Program-made: the position numbers and the translations under genes
Shown here: one piece after another, positions 9,075 through 19,300 of the stretch
How the letters are laid out: every line of letters starts with the position of its first letter
Numbering within the stretch: position 1 is the first letter of the stretch
Notes under the pieces: generated by a model
Database searches by the model: none
Told to the model about the DNA's origin: nothing
The model's input: only the letters and a program-made list of their open reading frames with translations
Source of the DNA: Clostridia bacterium
Lineage (GTDB): Bacteria > Bacillota > Clostridia > Oscillospirales > CAG-272
Length of the DNA stretch: 48,154 nt
Assembly: GCA_017466685.1 (NCBI GenBank)
Contig: JAFTTS010000051.1
Location: 1-48,154, forward strand
Direction of reading: 5' to 3'

Positions 9075-9093
9075 GAAGATGACCATCATCTTC
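9075..9093 (-). promoter_or_regulatory. Hairpin in the rpsU leader
   Basis: GAAGATGA and TCATCTTC form a perfect 8-base stem with a 3-base loop in the roughly 80-base 5' leader of rpsU, about 30 bases before the start codon. No U-tract follows, so it is not an ordinary terminator. A role in mRNA stability or autoregulation is possible but not shown. Confidence 0.5.
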
Positions 9094-9130
9094 CGAGATA
9101 AACGAGTCAGTATTTTTTTATCTCCGTAAT

Positions 9131-9159
9131 ATTATACTATAAAAATCCTTCTATGTCAA
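9131..9159 (-). promoter_or_regulatory. Promoter of rpsU
   Basis: Perfect minus-strand TTGACA (9154-9159), a 17-base spacer and TATAAT (9131-9136). It sits between the leuS stop and rpsU; I saw no clear terminator after leuS, so some read-through from the large upstream operon is possible. Confidence 0.85.
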
Positions 9160-9194
9160 GTGTTTAGACAAAATTTGAGGAAATAATTTTATTT

Positions 9195-11597
9195 TTATCT
9201 GACAACGATATTAACTATCTTGTTCGGCACGCTTATTTCCTTAACAATTGTCTTACCCTCAAGATACTGCGCCATACGCTCGTCTGCTTTAACAAGCGCA
9301 ATCGCATCGTCCTTCGAGGTGTCAACCGGGATCTCCTTGGTGAACTTCAGCTTGCCGCTAACCTGTACCGCGATCTCAACCGTTGAATCAACAGTCTTTG
9401 CATCATCCCACTCGGGCCATGCAGCCAGTGTGCAGAGTCCCTTGTTTCCGAGAGTTTCCCAGATTTCCTCTGCAAGGTGAGGTGCAAACGGACAGAGCAG
9501 ACGAACGAAGATACCAAGCTCATCGTTTGTGAGCGAGCCGCAGTCGTAGATCTCGTTGATGAGACTCATAAGTGTCGCAATGGCGGTGTTGAACTTCATG
9601 TCCTCAATGTCGAGCGAAACCTTCTTGATCGTCTTGTGGAACGCAGACTCAAGCTTCGCCGTAACGCCATTGCCGCTTGCCATGTCACACAGACCTGCAA
9701 CACGGTCAAGGAAACGCTTACATCCGCGAACGGAATCCTCATTCCACGGAGCCGCAGACGCATAGTCACCCATAAACAGAATGTATACGCGAAGAACATC
9801 CGCACCGAACTTGTCAACAACATCATTCGGGTCAACAACATTACCCTTGGACTTGGACATCTTATCGCCGTCCGGACCGAGGATAAGTCCCTGTGCGGTA
9901 CGCTTTGCATAAGGCTCATCGACCGGAACCTCGCCGATATCATAGAGGAAACGGTGCCAGAATCGCGAGTAGATAAGGTGACGTGTAACGTGCTCCATAC
10001 CGCCGTTATACCAGTCAACGGGGAGCCAATAGTTAAGTGCTTCCTTGGATGCGAAAGCGTCAGCATTGTGCGGATCGCAGTAACGCAGGAAGTACCATGA
10101 CGAGCCTGCCCACTGAGGCATGGTATCGGTTTCACGCTTTGCAGGCTTGCCACACTTCGGGCAGGTGCAGTTTACAAACGAATCTATCTTCGCAAGCGGA
10201 GACTCACCACCCTCACCGGGAGCAAAGTTTTCAACGTTCGGGAGTCTCAGGGGAAGCTCCTCATAGGGAACGCCAACCATTCCGCAGTGGTCACAGTGTA
10301 CGATCGGAATCGGCTCACCCCAGTATCTCTGACGGTTGAACGCCCAGTCCTTCATCTTGTACTGTATACCCTTCTCACCAACGCACTTTTCGCCGAGGTA
10401 AGCGAGCATTTTTTCAATAGCTTCCTTCTTTGTCTTGATACCGTTAAGAAAATCGTAGTTGACCATCTCGCCGTCGCCTGTGTAAGCTTCCTTTGAAATA
10501 TCGCCACCCTTTATAAACTCAATTATATCAAAACCAAACTTCTTCGCAAAGTCAAAGTCACGTTCATCGTGTGCGGGAACTGCCATGATCGCACCCGTGC
10601 CGTAACCCATCATAACATAGTCGGAAATGTAGATCGGGATCTCCTTGCCGTTTGCAGGGTTGATCGCCGCGAGTCCTTCGATACGTACACCGGTCTTGTC
10701 CTTGACGAGCTGTGTGCGCTCAAACTCGGTCTTCTTTGCACATTCGGTCTTGTATGCCTCAAGCGCATCAAAATTGGTGATACGGTCGCGGTATTTTTCA
10801 ATAATCGGATGCTCGGGAGCGATTACCATGAATGTAACGCCGAACATTGTGTCGCAGCGTGTTGTGTAAATACGCAGACTGTCATCAGTGCCTGCGATTG
10901 CGAAGTTCGCGAATGCACCCTCGCTTCGACCGATCCAGTTTTCCTGCTGGAGCTTGATGTTGGGAAGATAATCAACCTTATCAAGTCCCTGCAGAAGCTT
11001 GTCTGCATACTCGGTGATACGCAGATACCAAACGTCCTTCGACTTCTGAATAATATCACTGTGACAAATATCACACTTACCGCCCTGTGAATCCTCATTC
11101 GAGAGAACGACCTTACAGCTCGGACAGTAGTTTACAAGAGTGGTTGCACGGAAAACAAGTCCCTCGTCAAACATCTTGCGGAAGATCCACTGTGTCCACT
11201 TGTAATAGTCCTCCTCGGTGGTGTCGACAACGCGGTTCCAGTCGAACGAAAATCCAACGCGCTTAAGCTGCGAGGTGAACTTCGCGATGTTGTTGTCGGT
11301 AACCTGACGGGGATGGATACCTGTTTTGATAGCATAGTTTTCAGTCGGCAGACCGTATGCGTCAAAGCCGATCGGGAAAAGGACATTGTAGCCCTGCATT
11401 CTTCTTTTTCTTGAGATCACCTCAAGTCCGGAATAAGCCTTGATATGACCAACGTGCATACCTGCGCCGCTGGGGTACGGGAACTCAACAAGTCCGTAAA
11501 ATTTCGGCTTGGAATAATCCTCTGTTGCATTAAAAACGCCGTCTGCGTCCCATTTGTCCTGCCATTTCTTTTCGATGGCACTGAAATCGTATTTCAT
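9195..11597 (-). CDS. leuS: Leucyl-tRNA synthetase
   Basis: Class Ia synthetase that charges tRNA-Leu. The 800 residues are normal for bacterial LeuRS. The HIGH-like motif is HVGH (48-51) within PYPSGAGMHVGH, and the KMSKS loop is DKMSKSKGN in the C-terminal third. Cysteine pairs (CPSC/CDIC and CDHC/CPKC) suggest zinc-binding insertions. The editing domain is present (TTRCDTMFGVTF). Last gene of the long minus-strand run, 34 bases after rsfS; that short gap rules out a T-box leader directly in front of it. GAGG lies 8 bases before the ATG. Confidence 0.97.
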   Translation of the reverse strand: MKYDFSAIEKKWQDKWDADGVFNATEDYSKPKFYGLVEFPYPSGAGMHVGHIKAYSGLEVISRKRRMQGYNVLFPIGFDAYGLPTENYAIKTGIHPRQVTDNNIAKFTSQLKRVGFSFDWNRVVDTTEEDYYKWTQWIFRKMFDEGLVFRATTLVNYCPSCKVVLSNEDSQGGKCDICHSDIIQKSKDVWYLRITEYADKLLQGLDKVDYLPNIKLQQENWIGRSEGAFANFAIAGTDDSLRIYTTRCDTMFGVTFMVIAPEHPIIEKYRDRITNFDALEAYKTECAKKTEFERTQLVKDKTGVRIEGLAAINPANGKEIPIYISDYVMMGYGTGAIMAVPAHDERDFDFAKKFGFDIIEFIKGGDISKEAYTGDGEMVNYDFLNGIKTKKEAIEKMLAYLGEKCVGEKGIQYKMKDWAFNRQRYWGEPIPIVHCDHCGMVGVPYEELPLRLPNVENFAPGEGGESPLAKIDSFVNCTCPKCGKPAKRETDTMPQWAGSSWYFLRYCDPHNADAFASKEALNYWLPVDWYNGGMEHVTRHLIYSRFWHRFLYDIGEVPVDEPYAKRTAQGLILGPDGDKMSKSKGNVVDPNDVVDKFGADVLRVYILFMGDYASAAPWNEDSVRGCKRFLDRVAGLCDMASGNGVTAKLESAFHKTIKKVSLDIEDMKFNTAIATLMSLINEIYDCGSLTNDELGIFVRLLCPFAPHLAEEIWETLGNKGLCTLAAWPEWDDAKTVDSTVEIAVQVSGKLKFTKEIPVDTSKDDAIALVKADERMAQYLEGKTIVKEISVPNKIVNIVVR

Positions 11598-11631
11598 TGA
11601 TAAAACCTCGTTCTATATAAATTATTATTTT

Positions 11632-12042
11632 TTACTGTACCAAAATATCGCTTATATCGATCGCCTCGGCATCTGCCCAAAGCTTTTCGAGCTTATAGAA
11701 GTCGCGGCTGTCGCGGTTCATTATGTGAACGATGACCGAACCGAAGTCAATAGCGATCCATTCACCCTCCTGATAACCGTCCATATGATGAGGTGTCACG
11801 CCGCATAAACCGAGCTTATATTCCGCCTCACCTGCGAGTGCCTTGATATTGGTGTTGGACGTACCGCCGCAGATTACAAAATAATCCGCAATGATCGTCT
11901 GATCGGCAACGCGAAGCAGCTTTATGTCGCGTCCCTTTTTCATATCGAGCACGTGAACTATCGTCTTTGCGATCTCAAGCGGCTCGGCATTCGCAAGCTC
12001 CGGATGATTCTCGGGAGTTATCATATCAATATTTTTATCCAT
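11632..12042 (-). CDS. rsfS: Ribosome silencing factor
   Basis: RsfS (DUF143/Iojap family) binds L14 on the 50S subunit and blocks subunit joining when nutrients are scarce. The 136 residues include the family features KGRDIKLLRV, TIIADYFVICGG and GEWIAIDFGSVIVHIM. The AAAGGAC site is well placed. It follows nadD, yqeK and the LCP gene, matching the common nadD-yqeK-rsfS order in Firmicutes with an LCP gene inserted. Confidence 0.95.
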   Translation of the reverse strand: MDKNIDMITPENHPELANAEPLEIAKTIVHVLDMKKGRDIKLLRVADQTIIADYFVICGGTSNTNIKALAGEAEYKLGLCGVTPHHMDGYQEGEWIAIDFGSVIVHIMNRDSRDFYKLEKLWADAEAIDISDILVQ

Positions 12043-12062
12043 ACAAAAGTCCTTTCTGAATT

Positions 12063-13268
12063 TTATGGGAGAAGCGGAATCGTCAGTGATCCGTCATCGA
12101 TCTTGTCTGCGGTTTCAACGTCCGCACCCGTCGCTTCGGCAAAATAGATGTCCGCAAAAACGTCATAGCTCTCGTCCGTGAAAACGTGATCCGCGTCGAA
12201 TAGCTCGTCCGTTATATCTTTGTTGTATACATTAAAATATTTGTTTATAGCATCAAGCATATCCGCTCTGTGCATGATATAATACCATGCGCCGGTTGTG
12301 GATGAACGGGCATCACTGCCGGGGAGAGTCATCATTGAGACGTTCTCCATATCAACCTTCAAAAGCTCCTTGGCATAGAACACAATATCCGTCAAGGGAA
12401 CATCGGTTGTGACATATTTGAGCAGCTGATCCACAATTGTCGGCACAGTTGAAATGGTGAGATTATTCTGAAGCTGTTTAAAGAGTGCCGTCAGGAATAT
12501 CTTCTGCGCATTAACACGTCCGATATCTCCCTGAACATATCCCGAACGGTAACGCACGAACATCTCAGCCTGTGCACCGTTAAGCGTCTGCGGTCCGGGA
12601 GCTAAATGGATGTAAAGATCCTGGTCGGGATCGTCATATTCCATCTCATAAGGAACATCCATATAAACACCGCCGATGGCATTGATTATATTGCGAAAGC
12701 CCTCAAGATTTACAATTGCATAACCGTCGATCTGGACGCACAGATTCTTTTCAAGTATCTCGACTGTGCCCTGCATACCGGCTTTGAGCATTTCGTCCGA
12801 ATTAAGCGTGGTATCATTGTTGTAAGCCTGTGCTCGCATCAGCTTGACAACGGTGTTGATCCTGCCTCGTGTAACGCCGTCAACCTCGATATAGGTGTCA
12901 CGCGGTATCTGCAGGACATTCAGTGTATAATCGCGCATATTGAAGCTGACTAACATCATAACGTCAGTGTTCCACGCAGCTTTATCGCGTCCTGCAACGA
13001 GGAAGTTTACGATTTGCGTATCGCGGACATATTCATCATCGGAGGTATTTGAACCTTCGTCCTCAGACGTGTCATCCGGTCCGGGTGTGACATTAACATC
13101 AAAAGGAGGAGTGTCGGTGTCAAGAGAGGGCTTGTAATTTTTAAAAAACAGCCAGACGCCGGCAATCAACGCCAAAATCAAAGCAAGTATTACGACAAAC
13201 GCAATAAGCGCAATCATAAGCGGTGACAAACCCTTCTTTGGATGCCGTTTTACACTTTTTTCACTCAC
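12063..13268 (-). CDS. LytR-CpsA-Psr family cell wall transferase
   Basis: LCP proteins attach teichoic acid or capsular glycopolymers to peptidoglycan at the outer membrane face. One membrane helix lies near the N-terminus (about residues 15-45, Leu/Ile/Ala/Val-rich), followed by an acidic Pro/Asp/Thr/Ser linker and the LCP domain with FLVAGRDKAAWNTDVMML, QIPRDTYI and the Arg pair of RYRSGYVQGDIGR. The reading frame can start at GTG 13277, but GTG 13268 has GAGG 8 bases upstream and makes a 4-base GTGA overlap with the yqeK stop, so it is preferred (401 residues). The glycopolymer is not evident. Confidence 0.9.
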   Translation of the reverse strand: MSEKSVKRHPKKGLSPLMIALIAFVVILALILALIAGVWLFFKNYKPSLDTDTPPFDVNVTPGPDDTSEDEGSNTSDDEYVRDTQIVNFLVAGRDKAAWNTDVMMLVSFNMRDYTLNVLQIPRDTYIEVDGVTRGRINTVVKLMRAQAYNNDTTLNSDEMLKAGMQGTVEILEKNLCVQIDGYAIVNLEGFRNIINAIGGVYMDVPYEMEYDDPDQDLYIHLAPGPQTLNGAQAEMFVRYRSGYVQGDIGRVNAQKIFLTALFKQLQNNLTISTVPTIVDQLLKYVTTDVPLTDIVFYAKELLKVDMENVSMMTLPGSDARSSTTGAWYYIMHRADMLDAINKYFNVYNKDITDELFDADHVFTDESYDVFADIYFAEATGADVETADKIDDGSLTIPLLP

Positions 13269-13900
13269 TTTGAACACCTCACCTTCTCATAAATAAAGTA
13301 ATTTCTTGCCGAAACTGTATCGACGTGTATCGGTTTTCCGTCCGAAACAAGCTCGTCTATCGTGAGATCAAGAGCTAAGATCATCGTGTCTCGTAGATGT
13401 GACATCTTGTCCTGTGCACCCTCGATGCCCTCGTAAAAGAAACGGCGAAGCTTGACACACGATTCAAATGTACGTGTATCCTCGATAAAATCTGCAAGGA
13501 AAAGTAACTGTTCACATAGCGTCATATCGGCGTGTCCGCTTGTGTGCCAACGTATGGCAGACAATATATCATCGGTCGCCCACTCGGAAAAATCCTGTTT
13601 TATCACAGCCGCCGCTGTACGTGAATGGAAAATTTTCGGAGTCAACATTTCCTCGCGTGTATATATTATATCAGACAAAATACATAATTGCAACTGTTTT
13701 TGAAGCGAAAGTTCCTTTGTTATATCATGAAGCAGAGCCGAGACACGAAGTGTGAACTCATCCTCGGGCGCATATATCCCCGAAAGTGCCGTAATCTCAC
13801 GTTCCACAGCATAGGTGTGGGAGAGACGTTTTTCGCTCATGTAACCTTGTATCCTCTCGCGAAGGGAGGCAAGTATTGATTCCTGTTTTTCTGTAATCAT
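13265..13900 (-). CDS. yqeK: YqeK-type HD-domain hydrolase
   Basis: HD-superfamily phosphohydrolase; YqeK proteins hydrolyse diadenosine tetraphosphate symmetrically to two ADP. Metal-binding signatures are visible: HTYAVEREI, LLHDITKE (the HD pair) and IRWHTSGHADM. The 211 residues are normal. Its start lies 6 bases after the nadD stop with only a weak AGGT-type site, and its stop overlaps the LCP gene by 4 bases. The nadD-yqeK pairing is a widespread Firmicute arrangement. Confidence 0.93.
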   Translation of the reverse strand: MITEKQESILASLRERIQGYMSEKRLSHTYAVEREITALSGIYAPEDEFTLRVSALLHDITKELSLQKQLQLCILSDIIYTREEMLTPKIFHSRTAAAVIKQDFSEWATDDILSAIRWHTSGHADMTLCEQLLFLADFIEDTRTFESCVKLRRFFYEGIEGAQDKMSHLRDTMILALDLTIDELVSDGKPIHVDTVSARNYFIYEKVRCSK

Positions 13901-13906
13901 ATGAAA

Positions 13907-14536
13907 TTACCTGTATAGCTTATTATCTTCAATATATTTTATAACCGAATCGGGAGCAAGCCCTGAAATATCAGCTCCATTTCGAAGCATCTCTCGAAGC
14001 TCGGTTGACGACATCATAACCGACGGTGCATATATTTCATGTATACGTGCACCGTACCTTTGGCGAAGCAGATCTATCTTTTCCGTTAAGCGTGCATACA
14101 TCTCACTGTCATCCTCTCGGCGTATGAGAACAATATCGGCAAGTCTTAAAATATCCTCTATACGGTACCACTTGTCAATATTAAAGAGCTTATCACTGCC
14201 AATAAGGAAATAAAGCTCACGCTCGGGGGATGAAAAATGCTCAAGCGTATAAACGGTAAAGCTCTTGCCCTCCTGTGTCAGCTCCCAGTCGCACACCTCA
14301 AGTCTGCCGTTTTGATAATAATCACAGTCCGAGAAGCCAAGCCTTGTCATTTCAAAACGCTGATGTGGAGTTGCTTCACCGGTCAGATCCTTATGCGGCG
14401 GAATCGAGGTCGGAACAACAAGCAGCTTATCAATAAGGCCCGAATCGAGAAATGCCCTTGATGCATTAATATGACCGTAGTGTATCGGCGAAAAAGCACC
14501 GCCGTATATGCCGAGTCTTTCTTTGTGTTCGCTCAT
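13907..14536 (-). CDS. nadD: Nicotinate-nucleotide adenylyltransferase
   Basis: Converts nicotinate mononucleotide and ATP to deamido-NAD in NAD biosynthesis. The nucleotidyltransferase signature is GGAFSPIHYGHI near the N-terminus (family pattern GxFxPxHxGH), and the C-terminal MSSTELR matches the ISSTxIR motif. The 209 residues are typical. The ATG overlaps the yhbY stop by 4 bases (ATGA), which indicates translational coupling. Confidence 0.96.
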   Translation of the reverse strand: MSEHKERLGIYGGAFSPIHYGHINASRAFLDSGLIDKLLVVPTSIPPHKDLTGEATPHQRFEMTRLGFSDCDYYQNGRLEVCDWELTQEGKSFTVYTLEHFSSPERELYFLIGSDKLFNIDKWYRIEDILRLADIVLIRREDDSEMYARLTEKIDLLRQRYGARIHEIYAPSVMMSSTELREMLRNGADISGLAPDSVIKYIEDNKLYR

Positions 14537-14832
14537 TTTATAAGGGAAAGCTCGATTTTCTTGTGATCAACTGATTCACGGTAAAGCACAAATCTCGTGC
14601 CGATAACCTGAACAACATCCGCACCGACAGTCTCGGCAATTTCCTCTGCCGCTTCTCTTGCACTGTAGTCGCTGTTGTCGAGAACACGAAGCTTTATAAG
14701 CTCACGTGCTTCAAGAGCGTTCGAGATCTGTTCGCACATCTTTTCGGATATGCCGCCCTTTCCAACCTGAAATATTGTGTCATAGCTCTGTGCCATCGAA
14801 CGAAGATAGGCACGCTGTTTTGAGGTCAACAT
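14533..14832 (-). CDS. yhbY: YhbY family ribosome assembly RNA-binding protein
   Basis: Small CRM-domain protein (99 residues) that binds pre-50S rRNA. It starts MLTSKQRAYLRSMAQ, carries the conserved FQVGKGGISE, and has KLRVLDNS with the basic surface typical of the family. An AGGAGAA site lies just upstream, overlapping the rdgB stop region, 2 bases from rdgB. YhbY is a common neighbour of nadD in Firmicutes. Confidence 0.93.
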   Translation of the reverse strand: MLTSKQRAYLRSMAQSYDTIFQVGKGGISEKMCEQISNALEARELIKLRVLDNSDYSAREAAEEIAETVGADVVQVIGTRFVLYRESVDHKKIELSLIK

Positions 14833-14834
14833 TT

Positions 14835-15446
14835 TTATTCTCCTGTTTTTAAGATATATTCCTTAAATTTTTCAACAAATCCGCGCATCGCCTTACCGCG
14901 GTGACTGACGGCATTCTTTTCGTCTGCCGAAAGTGCAGCAAAGGTCTTTTTAAGCGGTGCATAGTAGAAAAGCGGATCATAACCGAAGCCACCCTCACCG
15001 TCTGCCGCATGGAGTATAGTACCCTCGCAAACGCCCTCAACCTGAAAGTCAGTCCCATCGGGAAAAGCACAGGTCACAACGGTGCAAAATCTCGCCGTGC
15101 GCTTTTCATCGGGTACATTTTCAAGAAGCGAAAGTAACTTTTCATTGTTACTGCCGTCTGTTGCACCCTCGCCCGAGAAGCGTGCCGAATAAACTCCCGG
15201 AGCACCGTCAAGCGCATCCACGCAAAGTCCCGAATCGTCGGCAATACCGATGTAACCGAGCCTTGCGGGACCAGTCGCCTTTATACGTGAATTTTCGGAA
15301 AATGTGTCTCCATCCTCGATGATATCCTCTGTGTAACCGATGTCGTCAAGAGAGAGAACCTGCACTTTAGACGAAAGATCAGCAAGTAAAGTTTCAAGCT
15401 CACGGATTTTTTTCTTATTTCTTGAAGCGAGTACAATTTTATACAT
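14835..15446 (-). CDS. rdgB: XTP/dITP diphosphatase (RdgB/HAM1 family)
   Basis: Removes non-canonical purine nucleotides (XTP, dITP) from the pool by pyrophosphate release. The substrate-binding start is VLASRNKKKIRELE; the metal/active-site stretch ADDSGLCVDALDGAPGVYSA and the closing SHRGKAMRGF are intact. The 203 residues are normal. An AGGAGAA site is 6 bases from the ATG. It is placed after ftsY in the operon. Confidence 0.96.
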   Translation of the reverse strand: MYKIVLASRNKKKIRELETLLADLSSKVQVLSLDDIGYTEDIIEDGDTFSENSRIKATGPARLGYIGIADDSGLCVDALDGAPGVYSARFSGEGATDGSNNEKLLSLLENVPDEKRTARFCTVVTCAFPDGTDFQVEGVCEGTILHAADGEGGFGYDPLFYYAPLKKTFAALSADEKNAVSHRGKAMRGFVEKFKEYILKTGE

Positions 15447-15458
15447 AATTTCTCCTAA

Positions 15459-16364
15459 TCAACTGAAGAGCGCGTCAACGAAATCCTTCGCCGAGAACTC
15501 CTGCATATCGTCCATCTGCTCACCAACGCCGATAAACTTAACGGGGATATTAAGTTCCTCTTTAATCGAGAAAACAATACCGCCCTTTGCCGTACCGTCG
15601 AGCTTTGTTAAAATGAGACCGGTAATATTTGCGGCATTTTTAAATTCCTTTGCCTGATTAACGGCGTTTTGTCCCGTTGTTGCATCAAGAACGAGAAGTG
15701 TTTCTCTCGAAGCTCCCGGCAGCTCACGGTCAATGACACGGTTTATCTTTGCAAGCTCGTCCATAAGATTTTTCTTATTATGGAGACGTCCCGCGGTGTC
15801 AACGATAAGCACATCCGCACAACGCTTCTTTGCCGCACTAACAGCATCGAAAACGACCGCCGCAGGATCAGAACCCTCGGTATGCTTTATAAGCTCAACG
15901 CCGACGCGGTCTGCCCAGACAGCAAGCTGATCGATCGCCGCAGCACGGAAGGTGTCAGCCGCCGCAAGAACGACCTTTTTACCGTTCTGTTTCAACCTGT
16001 TTGCGATCTTTGCAATCGAGGTGGTCTTACCGACGCCGTTAACGCCGATGACTAAAATAACGCTCGGAGCTGTTTCAAGGTGAAGTCCCTCTCCGTCGCC
16101 GATCATTTCAACGAGTATCTCCTGAAGTGCAACACGGCAGGCTTCCGGCTCTGTGATACGGTCATCCTTTATCTTTTCACGAAGACGTTCGATTATCGCT
16201 TCGGTCGAATTAACGCCGACATCTGCCATTATAAGCAGCTCCTCAAGCTCCTCAAGCAGGTCTTCATCCACCCTTACAAAGCTTCGGAACAGATTGTCAA
16301 CCTGCTTGAAAAGAGCGTTTTTTGTTTTTGCAAGTCCTGCTTTAAGTCGGTCAAAAAATCCCAT
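15459..16364 (-). CDS. ftsY: Signal recognition particle receptor FtsY
   Basis: SRP receptor GTPase that docks ribosome-nascent-chain-SRP complexes at the membrane. The 301 residues make a short N-terminal A region, an N domain and a G domain. GTPase motifs: GVNGVGKTT (G1), DTFRAAA, DTAGR (G3) and TKLDGTAKGG (G4). It follows smc, as in Bacillus (rnc-smc-ftsY). Its RNA partner, the SRP RNA, is also in this window at 33666-33972. Confidence 0.97.
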   Translation of the reverse strand: MGFFDRLKAGLAKTKNALFKQVDNLFRSFVRVDEDLLEELEELLIMADVGVNSTEAIIERLREKIKDDRITEPEACRVALQEILVEMIGDGEGLHLETAPSVILVIGVNGVGKTTSIAKIANRLKQNGKKVVLAAADTFRAAAIDQLAVWADRVGVELIKHTEGSDPAAVVFDAVSAAKKRCADVLIVDTAGRLHNKKNLMDELAKINRVIDRELPGASRETLLVLDATTGQNAVNQAKEFKNAANITGLILTKLDGTAKGGIVFSIKEELNIPVKFIGVGEQMDDMQEFSAKDFVDALFS

Positions 16365-16398
16365 TGGTTATATCCTTTCAGTAGTTAAGTGACTAAAA

Positions 16399-19300
16399 TT
16401 ATGCCTTACCCTCATTAAGCTTTTCCTGCGCCTGGTTGATATCAAGCGGCAGAATGGTCGAAATACCGCGTTCCTGCATGGTAACGCCGTAAATACGGTC
16501 TGCAACCTCCATCGTACCGCGACGGTGGGTGATAACGATAAACTGTGTGCGATTCGAATAACGGTGCAGATAATCAGCGAAACGGAAAACGTTCGCATCG
16601 TCAAGTGCCGCCTCGATCTCGTCGAAGATACAGAACGGCGTCGGATTGACACGCAGTATCGCGAAGATTATCGCAATTGCAACGAACGACTGCTCACCAC
16701 CCGAGAGAAGTGTCAGACTCTTGATTATCTTTCCGGGAGGTGCAACACGGATCTCAATACCGCTCGTCAGCACATTTTCGGGATCGGTCAGTGAAAGCTC
16801 TGCCGTACCGCCGCCGAAAAGCTCGCCGAAAACGATCTTGAAGTTTCGGTCGATCTCATGGAATGCCGTAACAAACGTCTCGCGCATCTCACATTCAAGC
16901 TTAACGATGATCTCAAGCAGATTGTCCTTCGATTTTTCAAGGTCTCCGATCTGCTCGGACATAAAGTCGTATCTCTCTTTAACCTCTTTATATTCATCGA
17001 TTGCGTTAAGATTGACGCTTCCGAGAGATTTCAGCTTGCTTCTGTATTCGGTAAGCTCCGCAAGCACCGTACTGCGTGTTTCCTCTGTAACGGGCGGATA
17101 CTGACATTCGACTGCACCCGTGTAAGTAAGCTCATATTCGTCCCAAAGACGGGTTGTGTGCTTGTCGCGATCCTCAACAAGGTTGTTGTATTTATTCTCC
17201 GCAAGAGTGTGATCGCGGAAGCAAAGCTCACGTTTGTTTGTTTTATCGCGGATCTGTGTGCGAAGCTGATTTAACTTCTGCTCATATTCAAGGTTCTTCG
17301 CCGATGTTTCACCGCGCTCTTTGTCAAGCTGCTCCACCTTTTCGTCAAGCGTTACAAGCTCTGCACGCATCGATTCAAGTGCTTCTGCGGCAGTCTTGTT
17401 CTGATCGGCAAGAGCCACGGCGAGAGTGTCATTTTCATCCGTCTGTGCGGCGTTCTCGGAGAGTCGTTCACGTGCTTCATCAAGGTCATGCTCTGCAAGC
17501 TCAACGTCCTTGAGTGCCTCTGCACGGCGAACAAGCAGCTCACTGCGCTCACGTTCACAGTCGTCGATCTCCTCCTCAAGCGCACCGAGCTTCGATGCAC
17601 CGTCAAGACGTTCCGCCGTCAGCTTTTCGATCGAAGCCTCTGTTTCATCAACTTCTCCTTTGAGCTTCGCGATACCGTCTGCACGCTCTGCAGCATCGGT
17701 CTTGATGGCGTCAAGGTCACGCTCTAAGGAAGCACGCATATTACGTTCGCCGCCAAGCTGACTCTTGATGACCTCAAGCTGTGTATTTTCCGCGCCGATG
17801 AGCGAATTAAGCATAGCAGTCTGCGAGGATATAGCCGACGCTTCCTTGGTCTTTGCCGCAATCTGATTGTCACATTTCGTCTGCTCGGACTTGATTTCCT
17901 CAAGCTTCTTTGCAAGCTCGTCCGAGTCGCGCTTTAATTTTTCGGTTTCGGTACGTCTTGTCAACATTCCCGAGTCACGCTTTGCCGAACCGCCCGTGAA
18001 CGAACCGCCTGCGTTGATGATCTGACCGTCGAGCGTTACAACGCGAACCTTATAGCCCGTTGCCTTTGCCATAGCCGCACCGTTGTCAATGTTATCGAAA
18101 ATCAGCGTAGCACCGAGCAGATTGCGTATAACACCTCCGAATTTATCGTCAAACTCGATAACCTTATCGGCAGTACCGAGGTATCCTGCATAACGTTCAC
18201 ATTCCGAATCGGGAATCTGGCTGTAACGCGGCTTCATCGAGCTTATCGGATAGAAGGTCGCACGTCCTGCGTTCTTTTCTTTAAGGTGACGGATCGCTGC
18301 CTTTGCGGTGTTTTCGTCGTCAACGATGATATTCTGTATATTTGCGCCGAGAGCCGTTTCGATCGCAAGCGTATATTTCGCACTTACGTTAATGAGACGT
18401 GACACAGGTCCCCAGATACGTCCGCCCTTGGCATCAATATCGGAAACGCGTGTCGTCCCCGCAATGTGACCTGCATCATATTCGCTCATAACAAAGCGGA
18501 CACTCTGCGTATATCCCTCGAAAAGCTCCTCCATACGGCGAATTGCATCAATACGGTGCTTCTTCGCAGTGTATTCGAGATAGACCTCGTTTGATTTGTC
18601 GATAAGCTCCTGCTTTTCACGCTTCAGCTTTTCAACATCGGAATTAATGACACCAAGCTGCGCTCCAAGCTCATCGCTCTTTTTCTTATAATCGGCGATG
18701 ACCTTTTCAGCCTTGTCCGCACGAGCTGTGAGCATCGACGTACTGCTTTCTTTTTTGTCGATCTCCTCTTTAAGCGACTCTGCCTTGTCGTTGTCGCTCT
18801 TTTCGGTGGTATCGAGAACAGAAAGTCTGATCTTTAATTCCACAAGACGGTCCTCGGCGGCTTTTAATTCTTCAAGCTGTTTATCAAGAAGCAGACGAAG
18901 CTCGTCGCGTGAGGTGCGTGCGGTTTCACTCTTTTGGTCAAGCGAAGAAAGCTCATTCGACAGCTCACTTGCCTTACCGTTTGCCGTGTCAAGCGCGGTC
19001 TGCTTTTCACTGCAGAGGGCTTCAAGCTGTGCACGTCTCTCTGTAAAACGAGACTTCGCTTCAGCCGCACGTGCGATCTGCTCGTCACGGTGTGTCATGT
19101 CGTTCTCGGTCAGCTTTATCCTGCTGTCAAGCTCATGTGCAAGATTACGAGCCTCCTCGATCTGATTCTGGAGCTGCTCATATTTATATTTTGATTCCTG
19201 TGAAGCCTCGAAGATACGCTCGTTCTGACTTTCAAGCGATTCAAGTGCTTCACTTACAATTTCAAGCTCGTTTGCCGCAAGCTTTAATTTATCCTCCGCG

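Noticed and set aside
9477..10153. Long antisense or frame-shifted ORFs (up to 207 codons) inside leuS
   Set aside because: They are mirror frames of a well-supported synthetase gene, with Cys/Arg-rich composition and no ribosome binding site.
11598..11631. Possible T-box leader for leuS
   Set aside because: Only 34 bases separate leuS from rsfS, too short for a T-box, and no specifier stem or terminator is visible.
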